A stretch of 64,000 nt of DNA. Origin: Lactobacillales bacterium. GTDB taxonomy: Bacteria > Bacillota_I > Bacilli_A > RF39 > UBA660. Below the pieces are notes generated by a model. The model was not told the DNA's origin and did no database searches. It saw only the letters and a program-made list of their open reading frames with translations. A program made the translations under genes and the position numbers. Position 1 is the first letter of the stretch, and each line of letters begins with the position of its first letter. The stretch lies in the NCBI GenBank assembly GCA_015059545.1, contig SVAG01000004.1, forward strand, positions 1 through 64,000, read 5' to 3'. Shown here piece after piece: positions 26,493 through 36,066 of the stretch.

Positions 26493-27053
26493 ATGAATTT
26501 AACAGGAGTATTAGAAGGACTTTTATTTGTAGTAGGAGAAGATGGAATATCTATAAATCAAATAAAAGAATTATTAGAAATAGATGATAATAAATTAAAA
26601 GAATTAGTTGCAGACTTAACTTTACTATATACTGAAGCTAATAGAGGTATAACTTTAAAAGTACTAGGTAATAAATTAAAACTAACTACTAAAGAAGAAC
26701 ATAAAAATTATTATGAAAAACTAGTAGAAATAGAAGATACAGAACTTAGTCAAGCTGCCTTAGAAACACTTGCTATAATAGCTTATAATGAGCCTATTAC
26801 AAGAGTAACTGTAGATGAAATAAGAGGAATCAGTAGTAGTCATATGATTAGAAAATTAGCTTCAAGAGATTTAATTGAAGAAAAGGGTAGAAGTGAAGCT
26901 CCAGGTAGACCTATATTATATGGTGTAACTGATAAATTTTTAGATTACTTTGGATTATCAAGTACAAGTGAACTTCCTAAATTAGAAGAAGTAGAAATAA
27001 CAGAAGAAGAAAAAGATTTATTTGAATCAAAGTATAAAGAAATAGTTGAATAA
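26493..27053 (+). CDS. scpB: Segregation and condensation protein B
   Basis: Winged-helix partner of ScpA in the condensin complex. It has 186 residues, normal length. Family stretches include LEGLLFVVGEDGIS, TLAIIAYNEPITR, VDEIRGISSSHMIRKL and GRPILYGVTDKFLDYFGL. The ATG at 26493 follows GAGGTGAATAAA. An earlier start at 26457 would overlap scpA and add 12 unrelated residues. Confidence 0.97.
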   Translation: MNLTGVLEGLLFVVGEDGISINQIKELLEIDDNKLKELVADLTLLYTEANRGITLKVLGNKLKLTTKEEHKNYYEKLVEIEDTELSQAALETLAIIAYNEPITRVTVDEIRGISSSHMIRKLASRDLIEEKGRSEAPGRPILYGVTDKFLDYFGLSSTSELPKLEEVEITEEEKDLFESKYKEIVE

Positions 27054-27096
27054 ACTATTTTTTTATTATATAATTTTCTAGAATAGGAGAGGTATC

Positions 27097-28824
27097 ATGA
27101 AAAATAAAAAAGGTTTTACACTTATTGAATTATTAGCAGTAATAGTAATACTAGCAATAATAGCATTAATCGCAACACCAATCATATTAAATATGATAAA
27201 TGATGCAAGAAAGAGTGCAGCAGTAGACTCAGCATACGGATATATAGAAGCAATAGATTATAATAATTCAATGGCACAATTAAATAATAAATATGATAGA
27301 ATAACTTCAGATTCAGTAACAAAAATAAATAGTGCTGTAAAGGTAAAAGGAACGAAACCAACAAGTGGAAATGTTAAAGTTGATGCATCAGGAAGAGTAA
27401 TAGAAGCAGACTTATGTATAGATGGTTTTAATATTGTATATTACGGAAATGAAGCAGAAGCAACTGAGAGTGATAAATGTAGAAAAAGTGATACAGAAAA
27501 AGAATCGCTTAAAGGGACTCCGATATTAGATAGAGCAAAATCTTTAGTATATACAGATGGTGTCTGTAAAACAGATGGAACGACATATCAATATATGGGA
27601 GGATGCTATATAAAAGGGACAAGTACAAATAATTATATATGGTATAACGGATTTATGTGGAGAATCATGGGAATAAATAGTGATAACACAGTAAGGTTAA
27701 TAACAGATGAAAGTGTAACATCTATAGCATATGGAGAAGGAGGAACTGGTCTCACATATTCAACTAATAAGGGATATATTAATGAATGGTTGAATGATTA
27801 TTTTTATGAAAATTTAAGTGATATAAAAGGAATAATAAGTAATGGGACATATTTTTGTAGTGAAACAACAAATGATATTTCATTAACAATAGATACAGCA
27901 AGAACAACATGTAAAAGTGGACAAAATATAACAGCAAAAGTAGGAACAATTTCGATAGATGAATATTTATTATCAAACTCTTCGAATTCTTATTTAAATA
28001 TAAAACAATCTTTCTGGACAATGACACCTTATAATGCATCTCTTGCATGGTATATTAATTATAATGGCAGTACTGATATTCTAGGAGTATCTAATGCTGC
28101 CTATGGAGTTCGTCCAATTATAAATGTTGTCTCTACATCTGTCATTACAAAAGGAAGTGGAACTTCATTAGATTATTTTGTACTTTCTGAAAATAAAAGT
28201 ACTGATATAACTGGGACAATAGGAACAAATGCAACGAGTGGAGAATATGTAAATTTAGAAGGAAAAACATATAGAGTTGTGAGTAAAGAAAGTGATAAAT
28301 TAAAATTAATATTAGATGGTTATTATGAAGAAACAATAGGAAAATCATATACAATGAGTTATGGAAGTAATTATACTTTTACATTAGATTCAGGAATAGG
28401 TAAAAAACTAAACGAAGATGTTTTAGTATCATTAGGTCTTTCTGATTCAGATAAAATATTAGAAACAATATGGTATCAAGGAGATGCAATGGATCATGTT
28501 AAATATACATATGCATTAGAACAAACCGATGGAGTATCAGCTAAAGTAGGATTAATAAGAGCAGGAGAAATGCTATCAAATCAGTCTTCAACAATATTAA
28601 CAAAAAATTATACTACTGAAAGTACTTTTGTTAATGCGACTACATATTGGACAATGAGTAAATATATTTATAATTCACGTGCTTGGTATGTATACAGTCT
28701 GGGTAACGCTACTGATTATGGTGGTGTATCTAAGAGTTTGGGTCTCCGTCCAGTGATTGTAGTAAAATCTAAATTACCAATTTTAGGTGGAAATGGGACA
28801 CCAAGTAATCCATATCAAATATAA
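27097..28824 (+). CDS. Prepilin-like protein with two lectin-like variable cassettes
   Basis: A 575-residue protein. The N-terminus MKNKKGFTLIELLAV is a type III signal/type IV prepilin motif: cleavage expected between G6 and F7, Glu at mature position 5, then a hydrophobic helix. The large remainder is extracellular and contains two related modules ending in WTM...AWY...GVRP (W307 to P340) and WTM...AWY...GLRP (W518 to P552). This WTM-to-RP pattern resembles C-type-lectin/FGE-fold modules, including targets of diversity-generating retroelements. Arginine codons inside the cassettes are CGT (3 of 3), while the other ten in the gene are AGA or AGG. No pilus assembly genes are near. GGAGAGG precedes the ATG. 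Confidence 0.78.
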   Translation: MKNKKGFTLIELLAVIVILAIIALIATPIILNMINDARKSAAVDSAYGYIEAIDYNNSMAQLNNKYDRITSDSVTKINSAVKVKGTKPTSGNVKVDASGRVIEADLCIDGFNIVYYGNEAEATESDKCRKSDTEKESLKGTPILDRAKSLVYTDGVCKTDGTTYQYMGGCYIKGTSTNNYIWYNGFMWRIMGINSDNTVRLITDESVTSIAYGEGGTGLTYSTNKGYINEWLNDYFYENLSDIKGIISNGTYFCSETTNDISLTIDTARTTCKSGQNITAKVGTISIDEYLLSNSSNSYLNIKQSFWTMTPYNASLAWYINYNGSTDILGVSNAAYGVRPIINVVSTSVITKGSGTSLDYFVLSENKSTDITGTIGTNATSGEYVNLEGKTYRVVSKESDKLKLILDGYYEETIGKSYTMSYGSNYTFTLDSGIGKKLNEDVLVSLGLSDSDKILETIWYQGDAMDHVKYTYALEQTDGVSAKVGLIRAGEMLSNQSSTILTKNYTTESTFVNATTYWTMSKYIYNSRAWYVYSLGNATDYGGVSKSLGLRPVIVVKSKLPILGGNGTPSNPYQI

Positions 28825-28850
28825 AGAAATAGCAGAATAGCTATTTCTTT
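28823..28850. terminator. Bidirectional terminator between the prepilin-like gene and cysE
   Basis: AAAGAAATAGC (28823-28833) pairs with GCTATTTCTTT (28840-28850); T-rich on both strands. The cysE stop codon lies in the stem. Confidence 0.85.
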
Positions 28851-29374
28851 TGTTTGCACTCTTTCCCTTTTAAACAATTCGCATAATTACCCATAATAGT
28901 AGTATTATCTTCTACATCTTTAACAACAACACTTCCAGCTCCAATTTTAACATTGTTTCCTATTTTAATAGGACCTAATATTTTAGAACCAGCTCCTATC
29001 ATAACATTATCTCCAACATCAGGATGTCTTTTATATTTATCCTTACCAGTTCCTCCTAATGTTACAGAGTGATATATAGTACAATTATTTCCTATAGTGC
29101 ATGTTTCTCCAATAACAATACCACATCCGTGATCAATAAATAAATTTTTACCGATAATAGCTCCTGGATGTATTTCAATTAAAGTTAAAAATCTAGATAT
29201 TTGTGATATTAATCTAGCTATAAAAAAGAATTTATATTTATAAAAAAAGTGAGCTATTCTATGGAAAAATAAGGCATGAAAACCAGGATATAATAATATG
29301 ACTTCTAAAATATTTCTACAAGCAGGATCTTTATCTTTAATATTTAAAGCATCATTATATAAGTTTTTAAACAT
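28841..29374 (-). CDS. cysE: Serine O-acetyltransferase
   Basis: CysE makes O-acetylserine for cysteine synthesis. The 177-residue protein is of the short type lacking the long N-terminal domain. It has the DPACRN and FHRIAHF helices, then left-handed beta-helix hexapeptide repeats with [27 protein letters not shown] and [14 protein letters not shown], which include the catalytic His-Asp region. It is a single gene with a divergent neighbour (pcrA) upstream and a shared terminator downstream. Confidence 0.95.
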   Translation of the reverse strand: MFKNLYNDALNIKDKDPACRNILEVILLYPGFHALFFHRIAHFFYKYKFFFIARLISQISRFLTLIEIHPGAIIGKNLFIDHGCGIVIGETCTIGNNCTIYHSVTLGGTGKDKYKRHPDVGDNVMIGAGSKILGPIKIGNNVKIGAGSVVVKDVEDNTTIMGNYANCLKGKECKQKK

Positions 29375-29459
29375 ATAATCACCTACTATAATATAAAATA
29401 ATTTTTTATTAAAGTGTGTATTAATAACTAAAATATGATAAAATAAGATAGGTGGTAGA

Positions 29460-31541
29460 ATGAACTTAGATACATTAAATAAAGAACAAAAAGAAGCAGT
29501 AATAAATACAGAAGGGCCACTTCTAGTTTTAGCGGGTGCAGGTTCAGGGAAAACTCGCGTTTTAACAACTAGAATAGCTTATTTAATAAAGGAATTAAAA
29601 GTAGATGCAGAAAACATTCTAGCAATCACATTTACTAATAAAGCAGCACGTGAAATGAAAGAAAGAATAATTGGTATGTTAGGGTATGACTATTATGGAA
29701 TGCAAATATCAACATTCCATTCATTTGGACTATCAATACTTAGAAAGCATTATAACTTATTAGGTTATAAATCTAATTTCACTATAATAGATAGTGATGA
29801 CTCATTAACTATTATTAAAAAGATAAGTAAAGAATTAGATTTAGATCCTAAAAACTATAATCCAAAAGCTATAAAAAATAGAATAAGTGGAGCTAAAAAT
29901 GAATTATTAGATCCAGATAGTTATAGTAGATATGCTAATACAGATTTTGAAGAAAAAGTATTAGAAGTATATAGAAGATACGAGGAGAGATTAATAAATA
30001 GTAATTCACTTGATTTTGATGATTTACTTATATTACCTATTAAATTATTTAGAGAAAATCCTAGTGTATTAAAAGAATATCAAGAAAGATTTAAATATGT
30101 ATTGGTAGATGAATATCAAGATACAAATGAAGCACAATATATATTAGTTAAAATGATAAGTGCTAAATATAAAAATATATGTGTAGTAGGTGATGAATCA
30201 CAATCAATATATTCATTTAGAGGTGCTAATTATAGAAATATTTTAAATTTTGAAAAAGATTATAAAGATACAAAAATAGTATTATTAGAAGAAAATTATA
30301 GATCAACTAAATATATACTTAATGTTGCTAATGATATTATTAAAAATAATGTTAATAGAAAAGATAAAAATTTATGGACACAAAATGAAGAAGGTTCAAA
30401 AGTAAAATATTATAAATCACAAAATGAAAAAGATGAAGCATATCATGTTGTAAATGAAATAAAGAATCTACTTGTAAATGGAATAAATAAATCTGATATA
30501 GCTGTATTATATAGAACTAATGCTCAATCTAGAAACATGGAAGAAGCATTATTAAAAGAAAATATTCCGTATAAAGTAGTAGGAAGTTTCTTCTTTTATA
30601 AAAGAAAAGAAATTAAAGATTTAATAGCATATTTAAAATTAATTTATAATAATGATGATGATACAAGTTTACTTAGAGTAATAAATGTCCCTAAAAGAGG
30701 AATCGGTGCTAAAACAATAGAAAATTTAGAAATAATGGCTCGCTCTAATAACACTAGTTTATATGATGCTATTAATGGTGGTAAAGAATTAGAATTTAAA
30801 AAACTAATAGAAGAAATAAAAGAATTAGAAAAAGATTCATCATTAACAGAATTGATAGACGTAATACTAGATAAAACAGGTATTAAATTAGAATTAGAAA
30901 GTGAAAAAACATTAGAAGCAGATATAAGATTAGAAAACTTAGAAGAATTTAAATCAATTACTAAGAACTTTGAAGAAAAATATGGTATAATATCATTACA
31001 AGCATTCCTAGAAGAGATAAGTCTAGTTGCTGATATGGAAGAACATAATGAAAATACAGATTTAGTAACTTTAATGACAGTGCATTCAGCTAAGGGATTA
31101 GAATTTGATAATGTCTTTATAATAGGACTTGAAGAAGGAATATTTCCACATACTAATTCTTTAATGAGTCATGAAGAAATAGAAGAAGAGAGAAGACTTT
31201 TCTATGTAGCAGTTACTAGAGCTAGAAAAAGATTAGAACTTGTAAATGCTAAAAGAAGAATGCTTTATGGTAATGAAAATAGTAATTTACCAAGCAGATT
31301 TATTAATGAAATAAATAAAGAAAATTTAGAAGAAGAAAAAGGTGTAACTGATAAGATAGTTAAAGAAGACTATGTAGATGAAAACTTAGAATATACTTTA
31401 GGTGAAAAAGTAGAACATGATATTTATGGAATAGGTGTTATTGTAGGTATAAAAGATAAAACACTTGATGTCGCATTTAGTCATGAATATGGAATAAAAA
31501 CATTTATAAAAGGTCATAAAGTAATTAGAAAGGTAGGATAA
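29460..31541 (+). CDS. pcrA: ATP-dependent DNA helicase PcrA (UvrD/Rep family)
   Basis: Superfamily 1A helicase acting in repair and rolling-circle replication. The 693-residue protein has Walker A GAGSGKT (26-32), motif II DEYQDT, motif [17 protein letters not shown], motif [16 protein letters not shown] and motif [12 protein letters not shown]. The C-terminal tail has the PcrA Tudor-like stretch around [18 protein letters not shown]. The start follows TAGGTGGTAGA. A small membrane-protein gene begins 1 base after its stop. Confidence 0.97.
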   Translation: MNLDTLNKEQKEAVINTEGPLLVLAGAGSGKTRVLTTRIAYLIKELKVDAENILAITFTNKAAREMKERIIGMLGYDYYGMQISTFHSFGLSILRKHYNLLGYKSNFTIIDSDDSLTIIKKISKELDLDPKNYNPKAIKNRISGAKNELLDPDSYSRYANTDFEEKVLEVYRRYEERLINSNSLDFDDLLILPIKLFRENPSVLKEYQERFKYVLVDEYQDTNEAQYILVKMISAKYKNICVVGDESQSIYSFRGANYRNILNFEKDYKDTKIVLLEENYRSTKYILNVANDIIKNNVNRKDKNLWTQNEEGSKVKYYKSQNEKDEAYHVVNEIKNLLVNGINKSDIAVLYRTNAQSRNMEEALLKENIPYKVVGSFFFYKRKEIKDLIAYLKLIYNNDDDTSLLRVINVPKRGIGAKTIENLEIMARSNNTSLYDAINGGKELEFKKLIEEIKELEKDSSLTELIDVILDKTGIKLELESEKTLEADIRLENLEEFKSITKNFEEKYGIISLQAFLEEISLVADMEEHNENTDLVTLMTVHSAKGLEFDNVFIIGLEEGIFPHTNSLMSHEEIEEERRLFYVAVTRARKRLELVNAKRRMLYGNENSNLPSRFINEINKENLEEEKGVTDKIVKEDYVDENLEYTLGEKVEHDIYGIGVIVGIKDKTLDVAFSHEYGIKTFIKGHKVIRKVG

Positions 31542-31542
31542 T

Positions 31543-31701
31543 ATGGTTTTAAGTTTATGGGAAAGTTTAGAAAAAATAAGTGATAATTTTAGAGATTGGA
31601 TAATTAATAATAGTAGTCCAGCACTAATGATTGGATTATTCTTAGGTGGACTATTAGTATTTAGTTTAACTTGGAAAGCATTACATAAACACGATCAATA
31701 G
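31543..31701 (+). CDS. Small single-span membrane protein (52 aa)
   Basis: ATG at 31543 opens a 52-codon frame ending TAG at 31699-31701. The N-terminal half is amphipathic (SLWESLEKISDNFRDWI). Residues about 27-46 form one hydrophobic helix (ALMIGLFLGGLLVFSLTW), followed by a basic KALHKHDQ tail. It is placed 1 base after the pcrA stop (AGGTAGGATA as ribosome site) and 9 bases before the next gene, so it fills the gap exactly. Unknown function. Confidence 0.72.
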   Translation: MVLSLWESLEKISDNFRDWIINNSSPALMIGLFLGGLLVFSLTWKALHKHDQ

Positions 31702-31710
31702 GAGGATTTT

Positions 31711-32640
31711 ATGAATAAAGATATAACACTTGTAATTTTAGCTGCCGGTATGGGTAGTAGATTTGGAGGACTTAAACAAATTGCTCCAATGGGACCAAAT
31801 GATGAATTTATAATTGATTATTCAGTATATGATGCTGTAAAAGCAGGTTTTAATAAAATAGTATTTTTAATAAAAGAAGAAAACTATGAAGTATTTAAAG
31901 AAACAATAGGTGCTAGGGTAGAACCACATGTAAAAGTAGAATATTGTTTCCAAAAAAATGACAATGTACCTGTAGAAATACCTGCAACTAGAGAAAAACC
32001 ATTTGGTACAGCGCATGCTATACTTTGTTGCAAAGACAAAGTTAATGAACCATTTATGATAATAAATGCAGATGATTTCTATGGAAGAGATGCATTTGTT
32101 AAATCAGCTAATTTTTTAAAAAGTTTAGATGCTGATAATAAATATGGAATGGTTGGATATTTAGTAAAAAACACTATTACAGAAAATGGTTCTGTAAAAA
32201 GAGGTGTTTGTGAAGTAGAAGGAAATAATTTAGTTAAAATAACAGAAAGTATTGTAGAAAAAACAGAAGATGGTATAGTAGCAACTCCTTTAAATGGAAG
32301 TGATGCATTTATGGTTAGTGAAGATACAACAGTTTCTATGAATATGTTATTATTTACACCAAGTATATTTAAATATATTGAAGATAAATTTCCAAAATTC
32401 TTAGAAGAAAATAAGAATGATTTAGAAAAATGTGAATTCTTAATACCAGATGTATTATTGGATGCTATTAATGAAGGATTTGCTAGTACAGATGTACTTA
32501 AAACAACTGCAACTTGGTATGGAGTTACATATAAAGAAGATACTGAAAATGTAAGAAATTCATTAAGAAAATTAGTTGAAGATGGTGAGTATCCAAATAA
32601 TCTTTGGGAAGACACAAATATAAAACAAAAAATGTTATAA
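31711..32640 (+). CDS. Sugar-phosphate nucleotidyltransferase family protein
   Basis: A 309-residue NTP-transferase. The nucleotide-binding loop LAAGMGSRFGGLKQ is at the N-terminus. INADDFYG supplies the metal-binding aspartates and VYDAVKAGFNKIVFL the following helix. It resembles GalU/RmlA-type pyrophosphorylases but belongs to a less characterised group, so the sugar cannot be named. AGGAGG precedes the ATG. It follows the small membrane-protein gene closely and ends at a terminator. Confidence 0.82.
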   Translation: MNKDITLVILAAGMGSRFGGLKQIAPMGPNDEFIIDYSVYDAVKAGFNKIVFLIKEENYEVFKETIGARVEPHVKVEYCFQKNDNVPVEIPATREKPFGTAHAILCCKDKVNEPFMIINADDFYGRDAFVKSANFLKSLDADNKYGMVGYLVKNTITENGSVKRGVCEVEGNNLVKITESIVEKTEDGIVATPLNGSDAFMVSEDTTVSMNMLLFTPSIFKYIEDKFPKFLEENKNDLEKCEFLIPDVLLDAINEGFASTDVLKTTATWYGVTYKEDTENVRNSLRKLVEDGEYPNNLWEDTNIKQKML

Positions 32641-32664
32641 AGAGTTTTAAAACTCTTTTTTTTT
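32639..32664 (+). terminator. Terminator after the nucleotidyltransferase
   Basis: AAAGAGTTTT and AAAACTCTTT adjoin as a perfect inverted repeat followed by a T run. Confidence 0.88.
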
Positions 32665-32707
32665 ATAGTATATATATGTTATAATATCTAGTATGGAGGG
32701 TTCAAAT

Positions 32708-33229
32708 ATGGAGAAGTATTTACCAGATGTATATCAAGAAAATATATATAAAATTAACTATGATAAATTAAAAGAATTAGGAATAAAATGTCTTTTATTT
32801 GATTTAGATAATACAATTGTACCTTTTAAAGAAAAAGAACCAAGAATAGAAACAAAAGAACTTTTTTATAAATTAAAACAAAAAGGATTTAAAATAATAA
32901 TTTTTTCAAATAGTCCAAAAATGCGCTTAAAAAAATTTAAGGAAGAGTTAAATGTAGATATATTTGGTAGTGCTAGAAAACCTAAAGTAAAAAATTTCTT
33001 AAAAGTGTTAAAAATGTATAAATTAGATGAAAATGAAGTTGCTATTATAGGAGATCAAATATTAACTGATATTTTAGGTGGTAATAGGGCTGGTATAACA
33101 ACTATTTTAACAACACCACTTGAACCTACAGATCCATTCTTTACTAAACCAAATCGTTTTAGAGAAAGAAGAATAATGCAAAAATTAAGAGATAATAATT
33201 TATTTAAAAAAGGAAAATATTATGAATAA
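32708..33229 (+). CDS. yqeG: YqeG-family HAD-IIIA phosphatase
   Basis: A 173-residue HAD phosphatase of the YqeG family. Motif I is FDLDNTIVPF, motif II IIFSNSPK, and motif IV GDQILTDILGGNRAG. In Bacillus it precedes yqeH, as here. The ATG at 32708 is preferred because GGAGGGTTCAAAT lies directly before it; the in-frame ATG at 32693 overlaps that site. It overlaps yqeH by 8 bases. A phosphatidylglycerophosphate phosphatase-like role is known for some relatives, unproven here. Confidence 0.9.
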   Translation: MEKYLPDVYQENIYKINYDKLKELGIKCLLFDLDNTIVPFKEKEPRIETKELFYKLKQKGFKIIIFSNSPKMRLKKFKEELNVDIFGSARKPKVKNFLKVLKMYKLDENEVAIIGDQILTDILGGNRAGITTILTTPLEPTDPFFTKPNRFRERRIMQKLRDNNLFKKGKYYE

Positions 33230-34205
33230 ATGTATTGGTTGTGGAGCAAATTTACAAAATGAATTTAAAGATAAAGTAGGTTATACTAGAAATTTAGATT
33301 CTAAATATTGTGAAAGATGTTTTAGAATAAAAAATTATAATGATTATAAATTAGTAGATAAAACTAATGAAGATTATATTCCAATATTAGAAAACATTTC
33401 AAAAACTGATAGTTTAGTTGTATTAGTAGTAGATTTATTTAATATATCTAAAGATTTAGAATTAATAAGTAAATATTTAAATAATAAAGTATTATTAGTA
33501 TTAACTAAAAGAGATATATTACCTTTATCTGTATATGATAAAAATATAAATGAATATTTTAATAATTATAAATTAAATGTTATAGATAAAGTAATAATAA
33601 GCAGTAAAAATAATTATAATTTTGATTTACTTTATTCTAAAATAAAAAAATATAAAACAGATAATGTATATGTAATAGGATTTACTAATGCAGGTAAATC
33701 ATCTATGATAAATAAACTTATATATAATTATTCTAATAAAGAATCAAATATAACAACAAGTTTCTTACCTTCGACAACATTAAATACAATAGAAATTGAG
33801 TTAGATGATTTTAAATTAATAGATACACCTGGATTATTAGATGAAGGTAATATTATAGACTATGTAGAAGTAAATAGATTAAAAAAAATAATACCTAGTA
33901 ATGAAATAAAACCAAAAACATATCAAATAAAAACAAAACAATCTATTATAATAGAAGATTTACTTAGAGTAGATGTAGAAGAAAAAAATAGTTTAACATT
34001 TTATGTATCAAATAATTTAGAATTTTTAAGAATATATAAAGAAAGTGATAAACTAACTAATTTAAAAAAACATATCATTGATGTAGAAGATGATAATGAT
34101 ATAGTTATAAATGGATTAGGTTTTATAAAAGTAGTAAAAAAAACACAAATAATAATTTATACATTAGATAATGTGGATGTTTATACAAGAAAAAGTTTAA
34201 TATAG
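33222..34205 (+). CDS. yqeH: Ribosome biogenesis GTPase YqeH
   Basis: A circularly permuted GTPase required for 30S assembly in Bacillus. The 327-residue protein starts with a zinc finger (C4, C7, C30, C33). The G motifs come in permuted order: G4 TKRD (95-98), G1 GFTNAGKS (153-160), then G3 DTPG. It is somewhat shorter than Bacillus YqeH. The usual followers (aroE, yhbY, nadD) are missing; a short terminator and a HerA-like gene follow instead. Confidence 0.94.
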   Translation: MNKCIGCGANLQNEFKDKVGYTRNLDSKYCERCFRIKNYNDYKLVDKTNEDYIPILENISKTDSLVVLVVDLFNISKDLELISKYLNNKVLLVLTKRDILPLSVYDKNINEYFNNYKLNVIDKVIISSKNNYNFDLLYSKIKKYKTDNVYVIGFTNAGKSSMINKLIYNYSNKESNITTSFLPSTTLNTIEIELDDFKLIDTPGLLDEGNIIDYVEVNRLKKIIPSNEIKPKTYQIKTKQSIIIEDLLRVDVEEKNSLTFYVSNNLEFLRIYKESDKLTNLKKHIIDVEDDNDIVINGLGFIKVVKKTQIIIYTLDNVDVYTRKSLI

Positions 34206-34217
34206 ACTTTTTTTTTT
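34191..34217 (+). terminator. Weak terminator after yqeH
   Basis: AAAAGT and ACTTTT around the yqeH stop region, followed by a run of T. Confidence 0.6.
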
Positions 34218-34252
34218 ATCTAAAAAAGGTTATAATTATAATAGGTGATAGT

Positions 34253-36025
34253 ATGCTAGGAAAAATAATCTCTATAGAAGAAAATGTAGTTACAATTAAA
34301 TTAGAAGTAGAAGTAGATAAATTTCAAAGTTTATCAAATTTACTTGTAAGTATGCAAGATGTTAATAATAACTATATTGGTGAAATTACAAATGTAAAAA
34401 AAGATACTGCAGATATTAATTTATTAGGTGAAATAATCAATGATAAATTTGTATTTGGTGTTATTAGAAAACCATCATTTGGATCGGTAATAAAATTAGT
34501 TTCAAAAGAAAAAGTAAAAAGTATGATCAGTGTTGGAGATTACATAGAAAATAAACACTTATATATAGGTAAAAGTACTATATATGATGGTGTAGATGTA
34601 TGTGTAGATATAAATGATTTTTTTAGTGAACATTTTGCTATATTTGGTTCAACTGGTAGTGGAAAATCAAGTAGTGTTTCAAGAATAATTCAAAATTTAT
34701 TTTCAAAGGAAAGACATGTACCATACAAATCAAGTATTTTTATGTTTGATGCATATGGAGAATATCATAGTGCATTTACTAAGTTAAATGAAAAAGTTCC
34801 TGAAATTAGCTTTAAAGCATATACAACAAACCCAAATGCTACAGATGGAGATTTTTTAAGAATCCCAATATGGCTTCTTAGTGTAGATGATATTGCGTTG
34901 CTTTTAGGTGCTACTAAACATTCTCAACTTCCAATAATAGAAAAAGCTTTAAAATTAGTTACAATATTTGGTAGAGAAGAAGAAGAAGTTTTAAAAATAA
35001 AAAATGATATTATAGCTAGAGCTATCCTTGATATTTTATCAAGTGGTAGAGAATCTTCTCAAATAAGAGATCAAATATTCTCAGTGCTTTCTTATTATAA
35101 TACTAGTGAACTTAATTTAAGTACAATAGTAGAACAACCTGGTTATAGTAGAGAATTAAATAAATGTTTCAATTTAGATGCTAGTGGTAAAATTAGAGAA
35201 ATAGAACTTATAATGAAATTTTTCCAAAATTATTTAACAGATGATTATGAACTTAAATTACCAGATGGAAGTTTTAAATATACTTTAAGAGATTTAACAG
35301 ATGCATTTGATTTTGCTTTAATTTCTGAAGGTATTTTAAAAAGTGATAAAATATTTGATGAAACTAATATTTTAAAAGTTAGATTGCATTCATTAGTAAA
35401 TAGTGATGAATCTTTATATTTTGATTATCCAGAACATATAACAAAACGTGATTATATTAGAAAACTTTTGACTGCACCAAATGGAAGAAAAGCACAAATT
35501 ATTAATTTTAATATAAATTATATTGATGATAGATTAGCAAAAACGATAACAAAAATATATTCAAAAATGTTATTTGATTATGCTAAAGAATTAGATGTGA
35601 GAGGTTCACTTCCATTTCATATTATACTTGAAGAAGCACATAGATATGTTCAAAATGATAATGATGTGTTCTTGCTTGGATATAATATCTTTGAACGTAT
35701 TACAAAAGAAGGAAGAAAATATGGAGTTCTTATGGGATTCATTTCTCAAAGACCTAGTGAACTATCTGAAACAGCTATATCACAATGTAGTAATTTCTTA
35801 ATCTTTAAGATGCTACATCCTAAAGATGTTCATTATATTAAAGAAATGTTACCTAATATTACAAATGAAATAATTAAAAGACTTAGAATATTACAACCTG
35901 GTAATTGCGTAGCATTTGGTAGTGCATTTAAAATACCGGTTTTAATTAAATTAGATATGCCAGATCCTGCACCATCAAGTAGTAGTTGTGATTTAATTAA
36001 TACTTGGTTTATAGAAAAGCGTTAA
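34253..36025 (+). CDS. HerA/DUF87-like ATPase, copy 1
   Basis: A 590-residue P-loop ATPase of the HerA-FtsK superfamily. A beta-barrel-like N-terminal domain (about 1-120) carries IGEI...LLGEI and GVIRKPSFGS. Walker A GSTGSGKS is at 132-139 and Walker B HIILEEAHRY has Glu 460-461. SQRPSELSETAISQCSNFLIFK is the conserved sensor/arginine region. HerA proteins act as hexameric DNA translocases in archaeal end resection with NurA and in several bacterial defence systems. No NurA is adjacent. A full-length paralogue lies at 48509. Start after AGGTGATAGT. Confidence 0.85.
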   Translation: MLGKIISIEENVVTIKLEVEVDKFQSLSNLLVSMQDVNNNYIGEITNVKKDTADINLLGEIINDKFVFGVIRKPSFGSVIKLVSKEKVKSMISVGDYIENKHLYIGKSTIYDGVDVCVDINDFFSEHFAIFGSTGSGKSSSVSRIIQNLFSKERHVPYKSSIFMFDAYGEYHSAFTKLNEKVPEISFKAYTTNPNATDGDFLRIPIWLLSVDDIALLLGATKHSQLPIIEKALKLVTIFGREEEEVLKIKNDIIARAILDILSSGRESSQIRDQIFSVLSYYNTSELNLSTIVEQPGYSRELNKCFNLDASGKIREIELIMKFFQNYLTDDYELKLPDGSFKYTLRDLTDAFDFALISEGILKSDKIFDETNILKVRLHSLVNSDESLYFDYPEHITKRDYIRKLLTAPNGRKAQIINFNINYIDDRLAKTITKIYSKMLFDYAKELDVRGSLPFHIILEEAHRYVQNDNDVFLLGYNIFERITKEGRKYGVLMGFISQRPSELSETAISQCSNFLIFKMLHPKDVHYIKEMLPNITNEIIKRLRILQPGNCVAFGSAFKIPVLIKLDMPDPAPSSSSCDLINTWFIEKR

Positions 36026-36035
36026 GCTTTTTTTT
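36015..36035 (+). terminator. Terminator after HerA-like copy 1
   Basis: AAAAGC-GTTAA-GCTTTT followed by T residues; it overlaps the stop codon. Confidence 0.75.
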
Positions 36036-36040
36036 ATACA

Positions 36041-36066
36041 AAAAAAATAAGAGCTAAGCTCTTATC
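36041..36066 (-). terminator. Terminator of rpsD
   Basis: On the minus strand the palindrome ATAAGAGCTTAGCTCTTAT is followed by T residues (complement of the A run at 36041-36046). Confidence 0.88.

Noticed and set aside
27097-28824. A complete diversity-generating retroelement
   Set aside because: No reverse transcriptase, accessory gene or second near-identical template copy is present in the window, and the two cassettes differ at non-adenine positions. Only the possible target is reported.
32079-32615. 178-codon frame antisense to the nucleotidyltransferase
   Set aside because: Low-complexity Ser/Leu/Phe content typical of the reverse of an AT-rich gene; the sense strand has all family motifs and a ribosome site.
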